A stretch of 64,000 bases of DNA from JBBROS01 sp965260995 (GCA_965260995.1 CBDHCD010000001.1:248001-312000), one strand, 5' to 3'; positions 51,747 through 61,275 are shown, numbered from the stretch's first letter. The notes: generated by a model not told the origin, from the letters alone. Numbers and translations are program-made.

Positions 51747-51947
51747 ATGCTGAGCATGAAGGTCTCAGGCATGACCTGCGGGCACTGCGTTTCCGCCGTC
51801 ACCAAGGCCGTGAAGGCAGTGCCGGGGGCCGATGATGTCAGCGTGGATCTCAAGAACGGCCAAGTCACCGTGACGGGCAACCCTGACCCTGGCGCAGTCC
51901 GCCGCGCGATCTTCGAGGAAGGCTACGAGGTCCAAGCCGCGCAGTAG
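51747..51947 (+). CDS. copZ: CopZ-like copper chaperone (HMA domain)
   Basis: A 66-residue single HMA domain: KVSGMTCGHCVSAVTKAVKA with the Cys-x2-Cys metal site, VSVDLKNGQVTV and GYEVQAAQ at the C-terminus. It should carry Cu(I) to CopA. AGGAG lies 8 bp before the ATG. It is divergent from copA and has its own CueR-type promoter. Confidence 0.93.
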   Translation: MLSMKVSGMTCGHCVSAVTKAVKAVPGADDVSVDLKNGQVTVTGNPDPGAVRRAIFEEGYEVQAAQ

Positions 51948-52012
51948 GCTGAGGCGCCATGCCCGGTTCAGGAAAACGACCGGGTTTTCGCCAACGATCG
52001 GAGATCAGCGCC

Positions 52013-52160
52013 ATGCAGCGCCGATCTCAGCAGATGAAGTCCTGCGCCGAGGAACGCCTGCGGTGCTGTCGGACCTGCCTGAGCATGTTGATAATCACTG
52101 CCTCGAGGCGGGCGACAAGCACATGGAGCCGGAGCGCGTCCGCCTTGGCCAAATCCTTGT
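52013..52160 (+). pseudogene. broken four-helix copper-binding (Csp/DUF326-like) gene
   Basis: Starts MQRRSQQMKSCAEERLRCCR followed by TCLSM, the Cys-rich first helices of Csp-type copper-storage proteins. After a two-base insertion near 52093 the frame changes, and the family sequence resumes as DNHCLEAGDKHMEPERVRL in another frame. It then ends abruptly at about 52150. Both frameshift and 3' truncation indicate a dead gene. It lies 65 bp after copZ and was probably part of the copper module. Confidence 0.65.
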
Positions 52161-52489
52161 TCTTGAGATAGGATCATTGATGACGTTCTCAGAAGAATTT
52201 GCAACGTCGAGCATCCAGGTAAAAGGGCTTCTACTGAAAGTCACTTGAGGGCGCGGCGCACCACAGGCGGGCGCGGCTGCGGCTGCGGCCTGGGGATGCA
52301 GGTCTATCCAGCCCGGCAGGCGGCGGTTGCTAGCCCACACCGCCCCAGCGGCCACGCGGACGCGGATGGCTGCGTAAGCGGGTGACGCGTTTGCCTCTGG
52401 TTCCCCTCCGTCGGCCAGCACCGCGCCGAGCCGTGCGTCGCCACGCGGTCCAGTGCTGCCGGCGCGATCTCGCCCTGAGTTCACCACGC

Positions 52490-52720
52490 CACATCCGCCC
52501 GGGTGCAGCGCCTGGCGGTTGGCCCGCTTGCCGGATCGGCCGCACTATTGCCGAGCGACGCCGACCGAGAGCTTGCTTTTGTTCGGCAGCGCCGCGCCGT
52601 CGATCACGCGGTGTGCATCCGCGCCGCCGGCCAGCCTGCCTCGCGGGCCAGCACCGTCGATAGCGGGCCGTCGCCCCAGGCCGTGCTGACGATGGGGCGC
52701 TTGCGCTGATCATGGCCCGA
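52490..52720 (-). pseudogene. IS701-family transposase fragment
   Basis: Minus-strand peptide pieces STAWGDGPLSTVLAREAGW and, frameshifted, a segment matching DDTALPKKG and GQLGKKANCQA of the IS701 gene at 25.3 kb. The nucleotide match is clear when compared base for base, but frameshifts and stops abound. The rest of 52160-52800 holds no recognisable gene. Confidence 0.6.
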
Positions 52721-52825
52721 AAGCTCGCACCCGCCGCCAGTCGCACCCCTCACCAGTCGCACCCCTCAGCGGATGGCAAGACGGACCGTGCCGTTGCAAC
52801 GCCCAGGCAGCGCTGTCGGGCCGGG

Positions 52826-54586
52826 TCAGCCGCCGGGCGCGGCCGCCGCGGTCGCCGTGGCTGAGACGGCCGGGAGGAACAAGGTGATGGCGGCGCCGTG
52901 CCCCATGTCGCTGTCGATCGTCACGTGCCCGCCCGATTGCCGCGCGAACCCGAACACCTGGCTCAGCCCCAGCCCGGTGCCCTGGCCGATCGGCTTCGTC
53001 GTGAAGAACGGCTCGAAGGCCTTGGCCTTGACCTCGGCGGGCATGCCGACGCCGGTGTCCGCCACCTCGACGGCGACGAACCGGCCGGGCTCCGCTTCGG
53101 GGTTGCCGATCAGCGACGCGGCGGTCAGCGTGGCGGCGCGGGTGCCGATGCGCAGCCGGCCGCCCCCCGGCATGGCGTCGCGGGCGTTGATGGCGAGGTT
53201 GAGCACCGCGCCTTGCAACTCGGCGAGGTCGGCGACGCAGCGGGGCAGGCCGGGCTGCGGCTCGAACGAGACCTCGACCGTGACGCCCACGGCCTGGCGC
53301 ACCAAGTCGAGGACGTCGTGCAACTGGGCGTTGACGTCGATCGGGCGCGGTTGGAGCGGCTGCTTGCGCGAGAAGGCAAGCAGGCCCTTGGTGAGCGAGC
53401 TGCCGCGCTGCACCGCCTTGATCGCCGTCGCGGTCAGCCGGGCGATCTTGTCGCGGGTCTCGGCCTCGCGCCCCGGCGGCAGGGCGGAGGCGCGCTGGAT
53501 CAGCTCGAGGTTGCCCAGGATCGCGGTCAGGAGATTGTTGAAGTCGTGCGCCACCCCGCCCGTCAGCTGGCCGACGGCGTCCATGCGCTGGGCGTGGCGA
53601 AGTTGGTCCTCGGCCACTTGGCGCTGCTCGGTCTCGGCGCGCAAGCGGATCAACGCCGCCTCCTCCGCCGCGGCCCGGCGCAAGGCGGACCAGGACACCA
53701 GCAGGAGGGTCAACGTCGCGGCGGCGGCGACCGCGCCGTAAATCAGCAGGTTCTCATGCCAGGGTTTCAGCAGCACGTCGTGCGGCACGGCGAACGCGAC
53801 GTAGACCGGGTAGCTGCCGACCTGGCGGATCGCGAAGTCGCCGCCCATGCCGTCGTCAACCATGTCGGACGCGCGGGCACCGGCGGCGCGCATGGTGGCG
53901 ATCCGGCGCATCAGCCGGGCGTCGGCGTCGAGCTGGGGCGGCGCCGCGTCGTCGGCCGGCTCGCGCACCAGCACGGTGCCGTCCTCGCGCAGCAGCATGG
54001 CGACGTGGCTGATGCGCGGCGAGGTTTCGGCGTAGAAGCGGCGGAAGTAATCGGGGCTGGCGGAGACGTGGATCGTGCCGTCGAACTGGCCGTCGGGCGT
54101 GATGCGCCGCCGGGCGATGGCGAAGGAGACGAGGTTGGTGACGCGGCCGACGAAGGGCACGCCGACGTAGGTGCCGCCGTCGTCATGCTTGAGGGCCTGG
54201 AAGAACCGGCGGTCGGCGATGCTGAGGCCCGCGTCCCAGGGTTGGCTGCCGGCCAGGACGACGCCGTCCGGGCCGGAGATCCAGATCGAGACGATCTGGT
54301 CCATCGGGGCCTTCAGCCGGCGCAGGAAGTCGCTGACGACCGGCTCGGCGATCTCCTCCTGGCTGAGCGCGCTGGTGCGCTCGTCCACTTGGCCGATGGC
54401 CAGCTCGGCGGTCTCGAACACCTTGCGGGCGTGCTCCTGCATCACCGCCGCGGTGCGCTGGATGGCGCTATGGCCTTCGCGCAGCACGTCGGCGTGGTTC
54501 TGCCACGCGGCGGCGGCGAACAGCAGCGCGGGAATGATCACCACAGCGGCGATCACCACCCGATAAAGCCGCACCGACGACGTCAA
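52826..54586 (-). CDS. membrane sensor histidine kinase (hybrid-less)
   Basis: A 586-residue kinase. A first membrane helix (VVIAAVVIIPALLFAAAAW) precedes a ~250-residue extracytoplasmic dCache-like sensor (VSIWISGPDGVVLAGSQPWD, LSIADRRFFQALKHDDGGTY) and a second helix (LLIYGAVAAAATLTLLLVSW). A short coiled coil leads to the H-box GGVAHDFNNLLTAILGNLEL. The N box is AINARDAMPGGG, with G1 VADTGVGM, F box FEPFFTTK and G2 GTGLGLSQVFG. There is no receiver domain or neighbouring response regulator. The frame opens with TTG at 54586; a GTG at 54574 is an alternative start. Confidence 0.9.
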   Translation of the reverse strand: MTSSVRLYRVVIAAVVIIPALLFAAAAWQNHADVLREGHSAIQRTAAVMQEHARKVFETAELAIGQVDERTSALSQEEIAEPVVSDFLRRLKAPMDQIVSIWISGPDGVVLAGSQPWDAGLSIADRRFFQALKHDDGGTYVGVPFVGRVTNLVSFAIARRRITPDGQFDGTIHVSASPDYFRRFYAETSPRISHVAMLLREDGTVLVREPADDAAPPQLDADARLMRRIATMRAAGARASDMVDDGMGGDFAIRQVGSYPVYVAFAVPHDVLLKPWHENLLIYGAVAAAATLTLLLVSWSALRRAAAEEAALIRLRAETEQRQVAEDQLRHAQRMDAVGQLTGGVAHDFNNLLTAILGNLELIQRASALPPGREAETRDKIARLTATAIKAVQRGSSLTKGLLAFSRKQPLQPRPIDVNAQLHDVLDLVRQAVGVTVEVSFEPQPGLPRCVADLAELQGAVLNLAINARDAMPGGGRLRIGTRAATLTAASLIGNPEAEPGRFVAVEVADTGVGMPAEVKAKAFEPFFTTKPIGQGTGLGLSQVFGFARQSGGHVTIDSDMGHGAAITLFLPAVSATATAAAAPGG

Positions 54587-54747
54587 CCCTTCAAGCCCCC
54601 ACTCCTCAGCTTTCTCCCCTCCGGCCCGGCCCGGCCCCGCCCCGTGCGGATGCCGCCACCACGGCGGCTTGCCGAGCGGGCCTCGCTATGCACCGATGCT
54701 GTCCAGAGGACAACACGACGCCCCTGCCGCCCTCCGAAAGCCCCGCC

Positions 54748-56811
54748 ATGACCGACCCACGCCCGACGCTGGCCGCCCCCGACGACGACCCCTATCTGTG
54801 GCTCGAGGATGTCGAGGGCGCGCGCGCCACCGCCTGGGCCGACGAGCAGAGCAGGGCGACGCTCGACCGCCTCGCCGACGCCCGGTTCGAGGCCGACCGC
54901 GACGCGCTGCGCCGCCTGCTCGACCGGCCGGACAACCTGCCGATCCCGGCCCGGCGCGGCGGGCTGCTCTACAATTTCTGGCGCGACGCCGGGCGGCCCA
55001 AGGGTGTGTGGCGACGGACGACGCCCGACTCGTTCCGCGCGGCGTCGCCCGAGTGGGACGTGCTGCTCGACCTCGACGCGTTGGCCGCGGCCGAAGGGGA
55101 GGACTGGGTTTGGCAGGGTGCGGCCACCTTGCCGCCCGGGCACGAGCGCGCCCTGGTGCGGCTGTCGCGCGGCGGCAGCGACGCGGCCGTGGTGCGGGAG
55201 TTCGACCTGGCGCGGCGCGGCTTCGTTTCGGGCGGGTTCCACTTGCCGGAAGCCAAGGGCGGCGCGGCCTGGCTCGACCAGGACACCCTGCTGCTGTGCA
55301 GCGCGTTGGGCGGCGTCACCCGCTCCGGCTACCCGAGGACGGTGCGGCTGTGGCGGCGGGGAGAGGCGTGGTCGGCCGGGCCGGCGCCGTTCGAGGTCGA
55401 CGCCGCCAGCATGAGCGCCTGGGCGCAGTTCGACCGCGACACCGGCCACCTGGTGTTCGGCGAGAAGACCGGGTTCTTCGACGACGTGATCTGGGTCGGC
55501 GACCGCACGGGGCCGAAGCGGCGCGTGCCGCTGCCGACCGACGCCACGATGCAATGGCAGCGGGACTGGCTGGCCGTGAGCGGGCGGACGGCCTGGCGCG
55601 CCGGGGAGGCGATGGTGCGGCCGGACGAGGTGGTGGTGACGCGGCTGGGCCGGTTGCTGGCGGACGAACCCGAAGCCGCGCCCGAGTTCAGGACCGTGTT
55701 CGAGCCAGGGCCGCGCCGGGCGCTGCAGGGGTTCTTCTGGGTCGATGGCAAGCTGGTGCTGAGCGTGCTGGACGAGCTGCGGCCGTGCTACCTAGTGCTC
55801 AGCCCGGACGAGTGGACGTCGAGGCCGCTGCCGGGCCTGCCCGCGGTCGGCACCGTCAGCGCCTGGGCGCTCGACGTCGAGGACGAGGAAAGCGACGGCA
55901 GCCTGCTCGCCATCGCGCAGAACCCGGTCACGCCGCCGAGCCTGTCGCTGGCCCACGTCTCGCTCGCGGCCCCGGAGGTGCTGAAACGGCTGCCGCCCGG
56001 CTTCGACGCCGCCGGCCTGGTCGTGACCCGGCACGAGGCCGTGTCCGAGGATGGCGAGCGCATCCCCTACGTGCAGTGCGGCCCGCCGGGAGAAACCGGG
56101 AACGCGCCCGTCCACATGACCGGCTACGGCGGCTTCGCGGTCAGCAGCCAGCCGAGCTACCGCCTGGCCGCGGGCAAGCTGTGGCTGGAGCGCGGCGGCA
56201 CGACGGTGCTGGCCAACATCCGCGGCGGCGGCGAGTTCGGCACCCGCTGGCACGAGGCCGGGCGCAGGGCCGGCAAGCGCGCCAGCCACGACGACTTCGC
56301 CGCCGTCGCCGCCGACCTGGTGCGGCGCGGCGTCACCCGCCCGGGCCGCATCGCCGCCGAGGGCGGCTCCAACGGCGGGCTGCTGATCGCCAACATGCTG
56401 ACGCGCTACCCGGAACGGTTCGGGGCGCTGTTCTGCACCATCCCGTTGATCGACATGCGCCGCTACAGCCGCCTGCTGGCCGGGGCGAGCTGGATCGCCG
56501 AGTACGGCGACCCGGACGAGCCCTCGGACTGGTCGTTCCTCGGCCCCATCTCCGCCTACCACGCCGCCGAACCCGGCCGCCCCTACCCGCCGATCCTGCT
56601 CGCCACCACCCGCCGCGACGACCGGGTGCATCCCGGCCACGCCCGCAAGATGGCGGCCAAGCTGCAGGCGCTGGGCTACGACGCCTTGTTCTACGAGCCG
56701 GCCGCGGGCGGGCACGGCTACGGCAAGGACAACGCGGAGGTGGCGAGCTTCGCCGCGCTGGGGATGGCGTTCCTGCGCGGGGCGATCGGCTGGGAGGATG
56801 GCGCGGCCTGA
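54748..56811 (+). CDS. prolyl oligopeptidase family serine peptidase (S9A)
   Basis: A 687-residue S9 peptidase. The N-terminal DDDPYLWLEDVEGARATAWA pattern opens a beta-propeller, and the C-terminal alpha/beta-hydrolase domain carries the catalytic triad. Ser (about 541) is in EGGSNGGLLIAN, Asp is in TTRRDDRVHPGHA, and His is in GGHGYGKDNAE. The oxyanion region is TGYGGFAVS with RGGGEFG. It lacks a signal peptide, so it is probably cytoplasmic, and cleaves short peptides after Pro or related residues. It is divergent from the sensor kinase. ATG 54748 is chosen over one 60 bp upstream because the family N-terminus begins there. Confidence 0.92.
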   Translation: MTDPRPTLAAPDDDPYLWLEDVEGARATAWADEQSRATLDRLADARFEADRDALRRLLDRPDNLPIPARRGGLLYNFWRDAGRPKGVWRRTTPDSFRAASPEWDVLLDLDALAAAEGEDWVWQGAATLPPGHERALVRLSRGGSDAAVVREFDLARRGFVSGGFHLPEAKGGAAWLDQDTLLLCSALGGVTRSGYPRTVRLWRRGEAWSAGPAPFEVDAASMSAWAQFDRDTGHLVFGEKTGFFDDVIWVGDRTGPKRRVPLPTDATMQWQRDWLAVSGRTAWRAGEAMVRPDEVVVTRLGRLLADEPEAAPEFRTVFEPGPRRALQGFFWVDGKLVLSVLDELRPCYLVLSPDEWTSRPLPGLPAVGTVSAWALDVEDEESDGSLLAIAQNPVTPPSLSLAHVSLAAPEVLKRLPPGFDAAGLVVTRHEAVSEDGERIPYVQCGPPGETGNAPVHMTGYGGFAVSSQPSYRLAAGKLWLERGGTTVLANIRGGGEFGTRWHEAGRRAGKRASHDDFAAVAADLVRRGVTRPGRIAAEGGSNGGLLIANMLTRYPERFGALFCTIPLIDMRRYSRLLAGASWIAEYGDPDEPSDWSFLGPISAYHAAEPGRPYPPILLATTRRDDRVHPGHARKMAAKLQALGYDALFYEPAAGGHGYGKDNAEVASFAALGMAFLRGAIGWEDGAA

Positions 56812-56911
56812 CGCCCTGTTGATGCACGCGACGGTTGAAGATGACGGCGGCCTTGTGTAACCGCCGGGCCATTCGCCACGAACAACGCTCGCGGCCCACC
56901 GCCAGGAGTTG

Positions 56912-57670
56912 ATGACCACGCCACCTCCCGATGCCTCCCGGGCCTGCGCCATCGCCGTGATCGCCAAGGCCCCTCGTCCCGGCCAGGTGAAAACCCGGCT
57001 GCAAGCGGTCCTGCGGCCGGAGGAGGCGTCGCGGCTCGGGGCGGCGTTCCTGCAGGACACGCTCGGCAACCTGGCGCTGGCCGCCCGCGACGCGCCGATC
57101 GCCTCGTTCGTGGCCTACGCCCCGGCGGGCGAGGAGGCGCGGTTCGACGGCGTGCTGCCGCCCGGCGCCGCGTTGCTGCTGGCCGACGGCAGCGGCGGCG
57201 ACGCCCCCGGGGTGGAGGGGTTCGGCCGGGTGCTGCTCGATGCCACGCGGGCGCTGCTGGGCCGGGGCTTCGCCGCGACCTGCGTGCTGGGGGCCGACAG
57301 CCCGACGCTGCCGACGGGCGAGTTGGTGCGGGCCGCGCGCTTGCTGCTGGACGGCGAGGCGGACGCGGTGCTCGGCCCGGCGGAGGACGGCGGCTACTGG
57401 CTGCTCGGCCTCAACGCCGCGCACCACGCGCCCTACGCCGGCATCGCGTGGAGCACCGGCGGCGTGGCCGAGGCCACCCGCGCCCGGCTGGCCGGAGCCG
57501 GGCTGCGCACGCGCGAGCTGGCGACGTGGTACGACATCGACGACCCGCCGTCGCTGGCGCGCCTGGTGCGCGACGTCGGCGGCGGGGGCAGGGCATATGC
57601 TGCGCCGCACACCGCGGCGTTGATCGACGCCTTCGGCGTGGCCGGTCGCTTGCGGGCCACGACCGGCTGA
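56912..57670 (+). CDS. TIGR04282-type glycosyl/nucleotidyl transferase-fold protein (DUF2064)
   Basis: A 252-residue GT-A-fold protein: IAVIAKAPRPGQVKTRLQAV is the family hallmark near the N-terminus. CVLGADSPTLPTGELVRAAR contains the DxD-like GADSP, and AVLGPAEDGGYWLLGLNA the other signature. Relatives are annotated as rSAM/selenodomain-associated transferase 1 or arsenosugar glycosyltransferases. GGAG precedes the ATG. The stop overlaps the next gene (TGATG), so it leads a four-gene operon with a membrane glycosyltransferase, a radical SAM enzyme and a GT2. Confidence 0.85.
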   Translation: MTTPPPDASRACAIAVIAKAPRPGQVKTRLQAVLRPEEASRLGAAFLQDTLGNLALAARDAPIASFVAYAPAGEEARFDGVLPPGAALLLADGSGGDAPGVEGFGRVLLDATRALLGRGFAATCVLGADSPTLPTGELVRAARLLLDGEADAVLGPAEDGGYWLLGLNAAHHAPYAGIAWSTGGVAEATRARLAGAGLRTRELATWYDIDDPPSLARLVRDVGGGGRAYAAPHTAALIDAFGVAGRLRATTG

Positions 57671-59028
57671 TGCGCGCGGCCGCCGTGCTGCCGGCGCTGG
57701 GGATCGGCCTCGTGCTGCTCGTGATGGCCGGGCTGGCGGCGCAGCCGGCCGGCGCTTACGGCGGCCTGAACGCGGAGGACACCAACCAGTACATCGCCGC
57801 GGCGCTCGGCGCGGGGGCGGCGTACTGCGCCGCGGTGTGGCTGGTGCGCGCCCGGCCGCTGCCGGGATGGTCGCTGCCGGTGATCCTGGGGGTCGGCCTG
57901 GCCGCGCGCCTGCTGGCGCTGTCGGCCCCGCCGATGCTGTCGACCGACATCTATCGCTACGTCTGGGACGGCAAGGTGCAGGCGGCGGGCATCAACCCTT
58001 ACCGCTACAAGCCCGCCGACCCGGCGCTGGCCCGGTTGCGCGACCCCGGCCAGGGGGCGTCCGACATCTACTTCAACATCAACCGCGCCGACACCGCGCG
58101 CACGATCTACCCGCCGATGGCGCAGGGCCTGTTCGCGCTGATCGGCCTTGCCGCGCCGAGCATCTGGGCCGTGAAGGCGGTGATGCTGGCCTTCGACCTG
58201 GCGACGGCGGGGCTCGTGCTGCTGCTGCTGCGCGCCGCGCGGCGGCCGCCCGCGCAGGTGCTGATCTGGGCCTGGAACCCGCTGGTGATCTGGGAGTTCG
58301 CCGGCGCCGGGCACATCGACGCGGCGGCGCTGGCGCTGGCGGCGCTGGCGATGCTGCTGGCGGCGCGGGCGCGGCCGGGCTGGGCGGGTGCCGCGCTCGG
58401 GGGCGCGGTGCTGTTCAAGCTGCTGCCGGCGGCGCTGTTCCCGGCGCTGTGGCGACCGTGGAACCTGTGGACGCCGCTCGGGGCGGCGGCGGTGATCGCC
58501 GGCGGCTACGCGTGCTACGCGTCCGCGGGGTGGCTCGTGTTCGGCTACCTGCCGGGCTACGCCGAGGAGGAAGGCCTGGAGGGCGGCGGCGGTTTCCTGC
58601 TGCTGCGGCTGTTGCGGCTGCTCGGCCCGTTGCCACCCTGGGCCGCGGCGGCCTACGCGGCGGGGGCGTTGGCGGCGCTGGGCGGCCTCGCGGCCTGGGT
58701 GTCGTTGCGCGGCCCGCTGCCGCCGATGTCGTCAGCGGCCCGGGCGGACGTGATCGGGCGTGACGCGTTGCTGCTCTCGGCCGCGTTGCTGGCCGTGCTT
58801 TCGCCGCATTATCCGTGGTATCTGACCATGCTGGTGCTGCCTGCCGCCATCGTGCCTGCCTGGAGCGCGTTGTGGCCGACCGTGGTCGGGCCGCTCTTGT
58901 TTCTCGATTACCAGCGCGGGGACGTGATGTGGCCGGCGCTGGTGTTCCTGCCGGCGTTCGCCTTGCTGGCCGTTGACTTGCGTTCTCGCCGGGCCACGTC
59001 CCCCGCGTTTGCCGAAGGAAACCTTTGA
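57670..59028 (+). CDS. multi-pass membrane glycosyltransferase (GT-C type)
   Basis: A 452-residue protein with roughly ten membrane helices. The loop STDIYRYVWDGKVQAAGINP followed by YRYKP is the acidic first-loop motif of GT-C (mannosyltransferase/GT87-like) enzymes, which use polyprenyl-phosphate sugars. IYPPMAQGLFA and WNPLVIWEFAGAGHIDAAAL are further family features. Start and stop both overlap neighbouring genes by one base. It probably acts in the same glycoconjugate pathway as the flanking transferases. Confidence 0.82.
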   Translation: MRAAAVLPALGIGLVLLVMAGLAAQPAGAYGGLNAEDTNQYIAAALGAGAAYCAAVWLVRARPLPGWSLPVILGVGLAARLLALSAPPMLSTDIYRYVWDGKVQAAGINPYRYKPADPALARLRDPGQGASDIYFNINRADTARTIYPPMAQGLFALIGLAAPSIWAVKAVMLAFDLATAGLVLLLLRAARRPPAQVLIWAWNPLVIWEFAGAGHIDAAALALAALAMLLAARARPGWAGAALGGAVLFKLLPAALFPALWRPWNLWTPLGAAAVIAGGYACYASAGWLVFGYLPGYAEEEGLEGGGGFLLLRLLRLLGPLPPWAAAAYAAGALAALGGLAAWVSLRGPLPPMSSAARADVIGRDALLLSAALLAVLSPHYPWYLTMLVLPAAIVPAWSALWPTVVGPLLFLDYQRGDVMWPALVFLPAFALLAVDLRSRRATSPAFAEGNL

Positions 59029-60113
59029 TGCCGGACACCACTCTCGACACCCGTCCCGCCGCCCATTCCCTGTCCGGGAACCCTGGCCGCTACTTCGAGC
59101 AGGTCTCGTCAGGGGCGAGCGTGGCGGAACGGCCGCCGGTGTGCCTTTACCTGGAGGTGACCAACCGGTGCAACTTGTTGTGCGAAACGTGCCCGCGCAC
59201 CTTCGAGGCGCTGGAGCCGCCGGCCGACATGAGCATGGACCTGTTCCGCTCCATCGTCGATCAAGTGCCGGACGTCGCCCGCGTCGTGCTGCACGGGGTC
59301 GGCGAGCCGATGCTGGTCAAGCACCTGCCGGACATGATCCGCCACCTCAAGCAGCCGGGCCGCAACACCCACGTGCTGTTCAACACCAACGGCACCCTGC
59401 TGGCGCCGAAGAAGCACCGCGAGATCATCGACACCGGCCTCGACGAGCTGCGCGTGTCGTTGGACGCGGCCGAGGCGGCGACGTTCCTCAAGGTGCGCGG
59501 CAAGGACATGTTCGAGCGCATCGTCCGCAACGTGGGCAGCTTCACCAACCTGCAGGCGGCGACCGGGGCGCGGCTGCCGGTGGTGTCCTTGTGGCTGACG
59601 GGGCTGAAGGAGACGGTGGACCAACTGCCCGCGTTCGTGCGCCTCGCCGCCCGGATCGGGGTGCGGGCGGTGCACCTGCAGCGCCTGGTGTTCGACGAGC
59701 AGGGCTTCGGCCTGGCGCGGGCGGACAGCAGCCTGTTCGAGCAGACGCGGGCGGAGGAGGAGGCCACCATCGCCGAGGCGCAGGCGATCGGGCGCTCGCT
59801 CGGCGTGGTGCTGGACGCCTCCGGGGCGACGGAGCCGGGCCTGAGCTTGAAGAAGCAGGCGGACGACAAGCCGTGGTCGGTGTGCCGCCGGCCTTGGTCA
59901 CTGATGTACTTCACCGCGCACGGCCGCGCGTTGCCGTGCTGCATCGCGCCGTTCAGCGCGCGGGGCTACGAGAACTACACGCTGGGCGACGCGACGCAGC
60001 AAAGCTTGCGCGAGATCTGGAACAGCCCGGCCTATCGCGGCTTCCGCGAGGCCCTCGTCAGCGACGCGCCGCCCAAACCGTGCCAGGGCTGCGGGCTGCG
60101 GTGGAGCCTGTAG
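59028..60113 (+). CDS. radical SAM/SPASM domain enzyme
   Basis: A 361-residue radical SAM protein. The cluster motif is VTNRCNLLCETCPRTFE (Cx3Cx2C), followed by LHGVGEPMLVKHLPDM (GGE-like) and LFNTNGTLLAPKKHREI. The C-terminal SPASM Cys set is in SVCRRPWSLMYF, RALPCCIAP and KPCQGCGLRW, suggesting auxiliary Fe-S clusters. SPASM enzymes often modify peptides or act in cofactor and sugar pathways. Here the partners are glycosyltransferases, so a modified sugar or lipid product is plausible but unproven. Confidence 0.88.
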   Translation: MPDTTLDTRPAAHSLSGNPGRYFEQVSSGASVAERPPVCLYLEVTNRCNLLCETCPRTFEALEPPADMSMDLFRSIVDQVPDVARVVLHGVGEPMLVKHLPDMIRHLKQPGRNTHVLFNTNGTLLAPKKHREIIDTGLDELRVSLDAAEAATFLKVRGKDMFERIVRNVGSFTNLQAATGARLPVVSLWLTGLKETVDQLPAFVRLAARIGVRAVHLQRLVFDEQGFGLARADSSLFEQTRAEEEATIAEAQAIGRSLGVVLDASGATEPGLSLKKQADDKPWSVCRRPWSLMYFTAHGRALPCCIAPFSARGYENYTLGDATQQSLREIWNSPAYRGFREALVSDAPPKPCQGCGLRWSL

Positions 60114-60835
60114 CCCCGGCCGCAACCGGCCTCGGCCGGGTCGCCGTCGTCATCCCGACGTGGAACGAGGCCGACGCGATCGGCCCGGTGGTGGCCGAGG
60201 CGTTGGCCCAGGGGGTCGGCGAAGTGATCGTCGCCGACGGCAGCAGCCATGACGGGACGCGGGCGCGGGCGGCCGCCGCCGGGGCCACGGTGATCGACTG
60301 CGGCCGCGGCTACGGCCGGGCGTGCAGCATGGGCGCCGCCGCGGCCCGGGCCTCCCTCGGCGTGATCGCCTTCATGGACGGCGACGGCGCCGACCGGCCG
60401 GACCAGTTGGCCGCGCTGTGCCGCCCGATCCTGGGCGGCCAGCAGGACTTCACCATCGCGTCGCGCACCCGCGGCGTGCGAGAGCCCGGCTCGATGAACT
60501 GGCACCAGGTCGCGGCCGGGGCGGTGGCAGGACGGCTGATCGGCGCGCTGTACGGCGTGCGCTACACCGACATGTGCGCGCTGCGGGCCATTCGGCGGGA
60601 TGCGCTGACGGATCTCGGGATGACCGAGATGACCTACGGCTGGAACATCGAAATGCAGATGAAGGCGGCGAGGGCTGGCCTGCGCATCCTGGAGCTTCCA
60701 GTGCCCTACCGGGTCCGCGCGGCCGGGGTGTCGAAGGTGGCCGGGTCGGTCAAGGGAACACTGAAAGCCGGGTCGCGGATCGTGATGACGGTCGCGCGGG
60801 TGGCGGCGGCCGGCAGGAACGAGCCAGCGTCGTGA
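60101..60835 (+). CDS. family 2 glycosyltransferase (DPM1/Alg5-like)
   Basis: A 244-residue GT2 enzyme: VAVVIPTWNEADAIGPVVAE opens the GT-A fold, and VIVADGSSHDGTRARAAAAG, with GVIAFMDGDGADRPDQLAAL (DxD), completes the nucleotide-sugar site. The short C-terminus lacks membrane helices. It starts at a GTG 13 bp inside the radical SAM gene's end. It likely loads a polyprenyl phosphate with a sugar for the upstream GT-C enzyme. Confidence 0.88.
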   Translation: MEPVAPAATGLGRVAVVIPTWNEADAIGPVVAEALAQGVGEVIVADGSSHDGTRARAAAAGATVIDCGRGYGRACSMGAAAARASLGVIAFMDGDGADRPDQLAALCRPILGGQQDFTIASRTRGVREPGSMNWHQVAAGAVAGRLIGALYGVRYTDMCALRAIRRDALTDLGMTEMTYGWNIEMQMKAARAGLRILELPVPYRVRAAGVSKVAGSVKGTLKAGSRIVMTVARVAAAGRNEPAS

Positions 60836-60982
60836 CGGATCGGGGCTAACTTCGAGTGACTCTTGTCTGGTTTCGGGGTGGTGCCAGGCGGGAGAGGGAC
60901 TGGTGGTTCCGGCGAGCTTCTGATGGGATGAAAACGGCGGGATGGTCGACCGCGCGCTCTCATTCGAGGCGCTCTGGCGTTC

Positions 60983-61192
60983 ATGGCTGCACCCGATTTG
61001 GTCAACCTCCCCGGCCTGACGGACGACGCCAAGTGCCTCGCCTTCGTGCGCCAGCACCGCTGGCCGGAGGGCGTGCATTGCCCTGGGTGCGACAGCTCTG
61101 CGGTGATCCGGGACGGTTGCGACGACACGCAGCCGCCGCGGTGCCGTCAACCATACTCGTTGACCCGGCTTCCCAGGCTCTCGGATAGGTAA
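60983..61192 (+). pseudogene. IS1595-family transposase N-terminal fragment
   Basis: About 55 recognisable residues: AKCLAFVRQHRWPEGVHCPG then CDSSAVIRDG, the zinc-ribbon start of IS1595-type transposases. The reading frame loses family resemblance near RCRQPYS and ends at 61192. No terminal repeat or remaining transposase domain is present. Confidence 0.7.
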
Positions 61193-61275
61193 AGTCAATC
61201 GGGGCGCTTTACGACGGGCGCGGGGCAGTTAGGCTCGGCATGACCCGGCCCGACATCGGCGCGGAAGGAAGCCCC

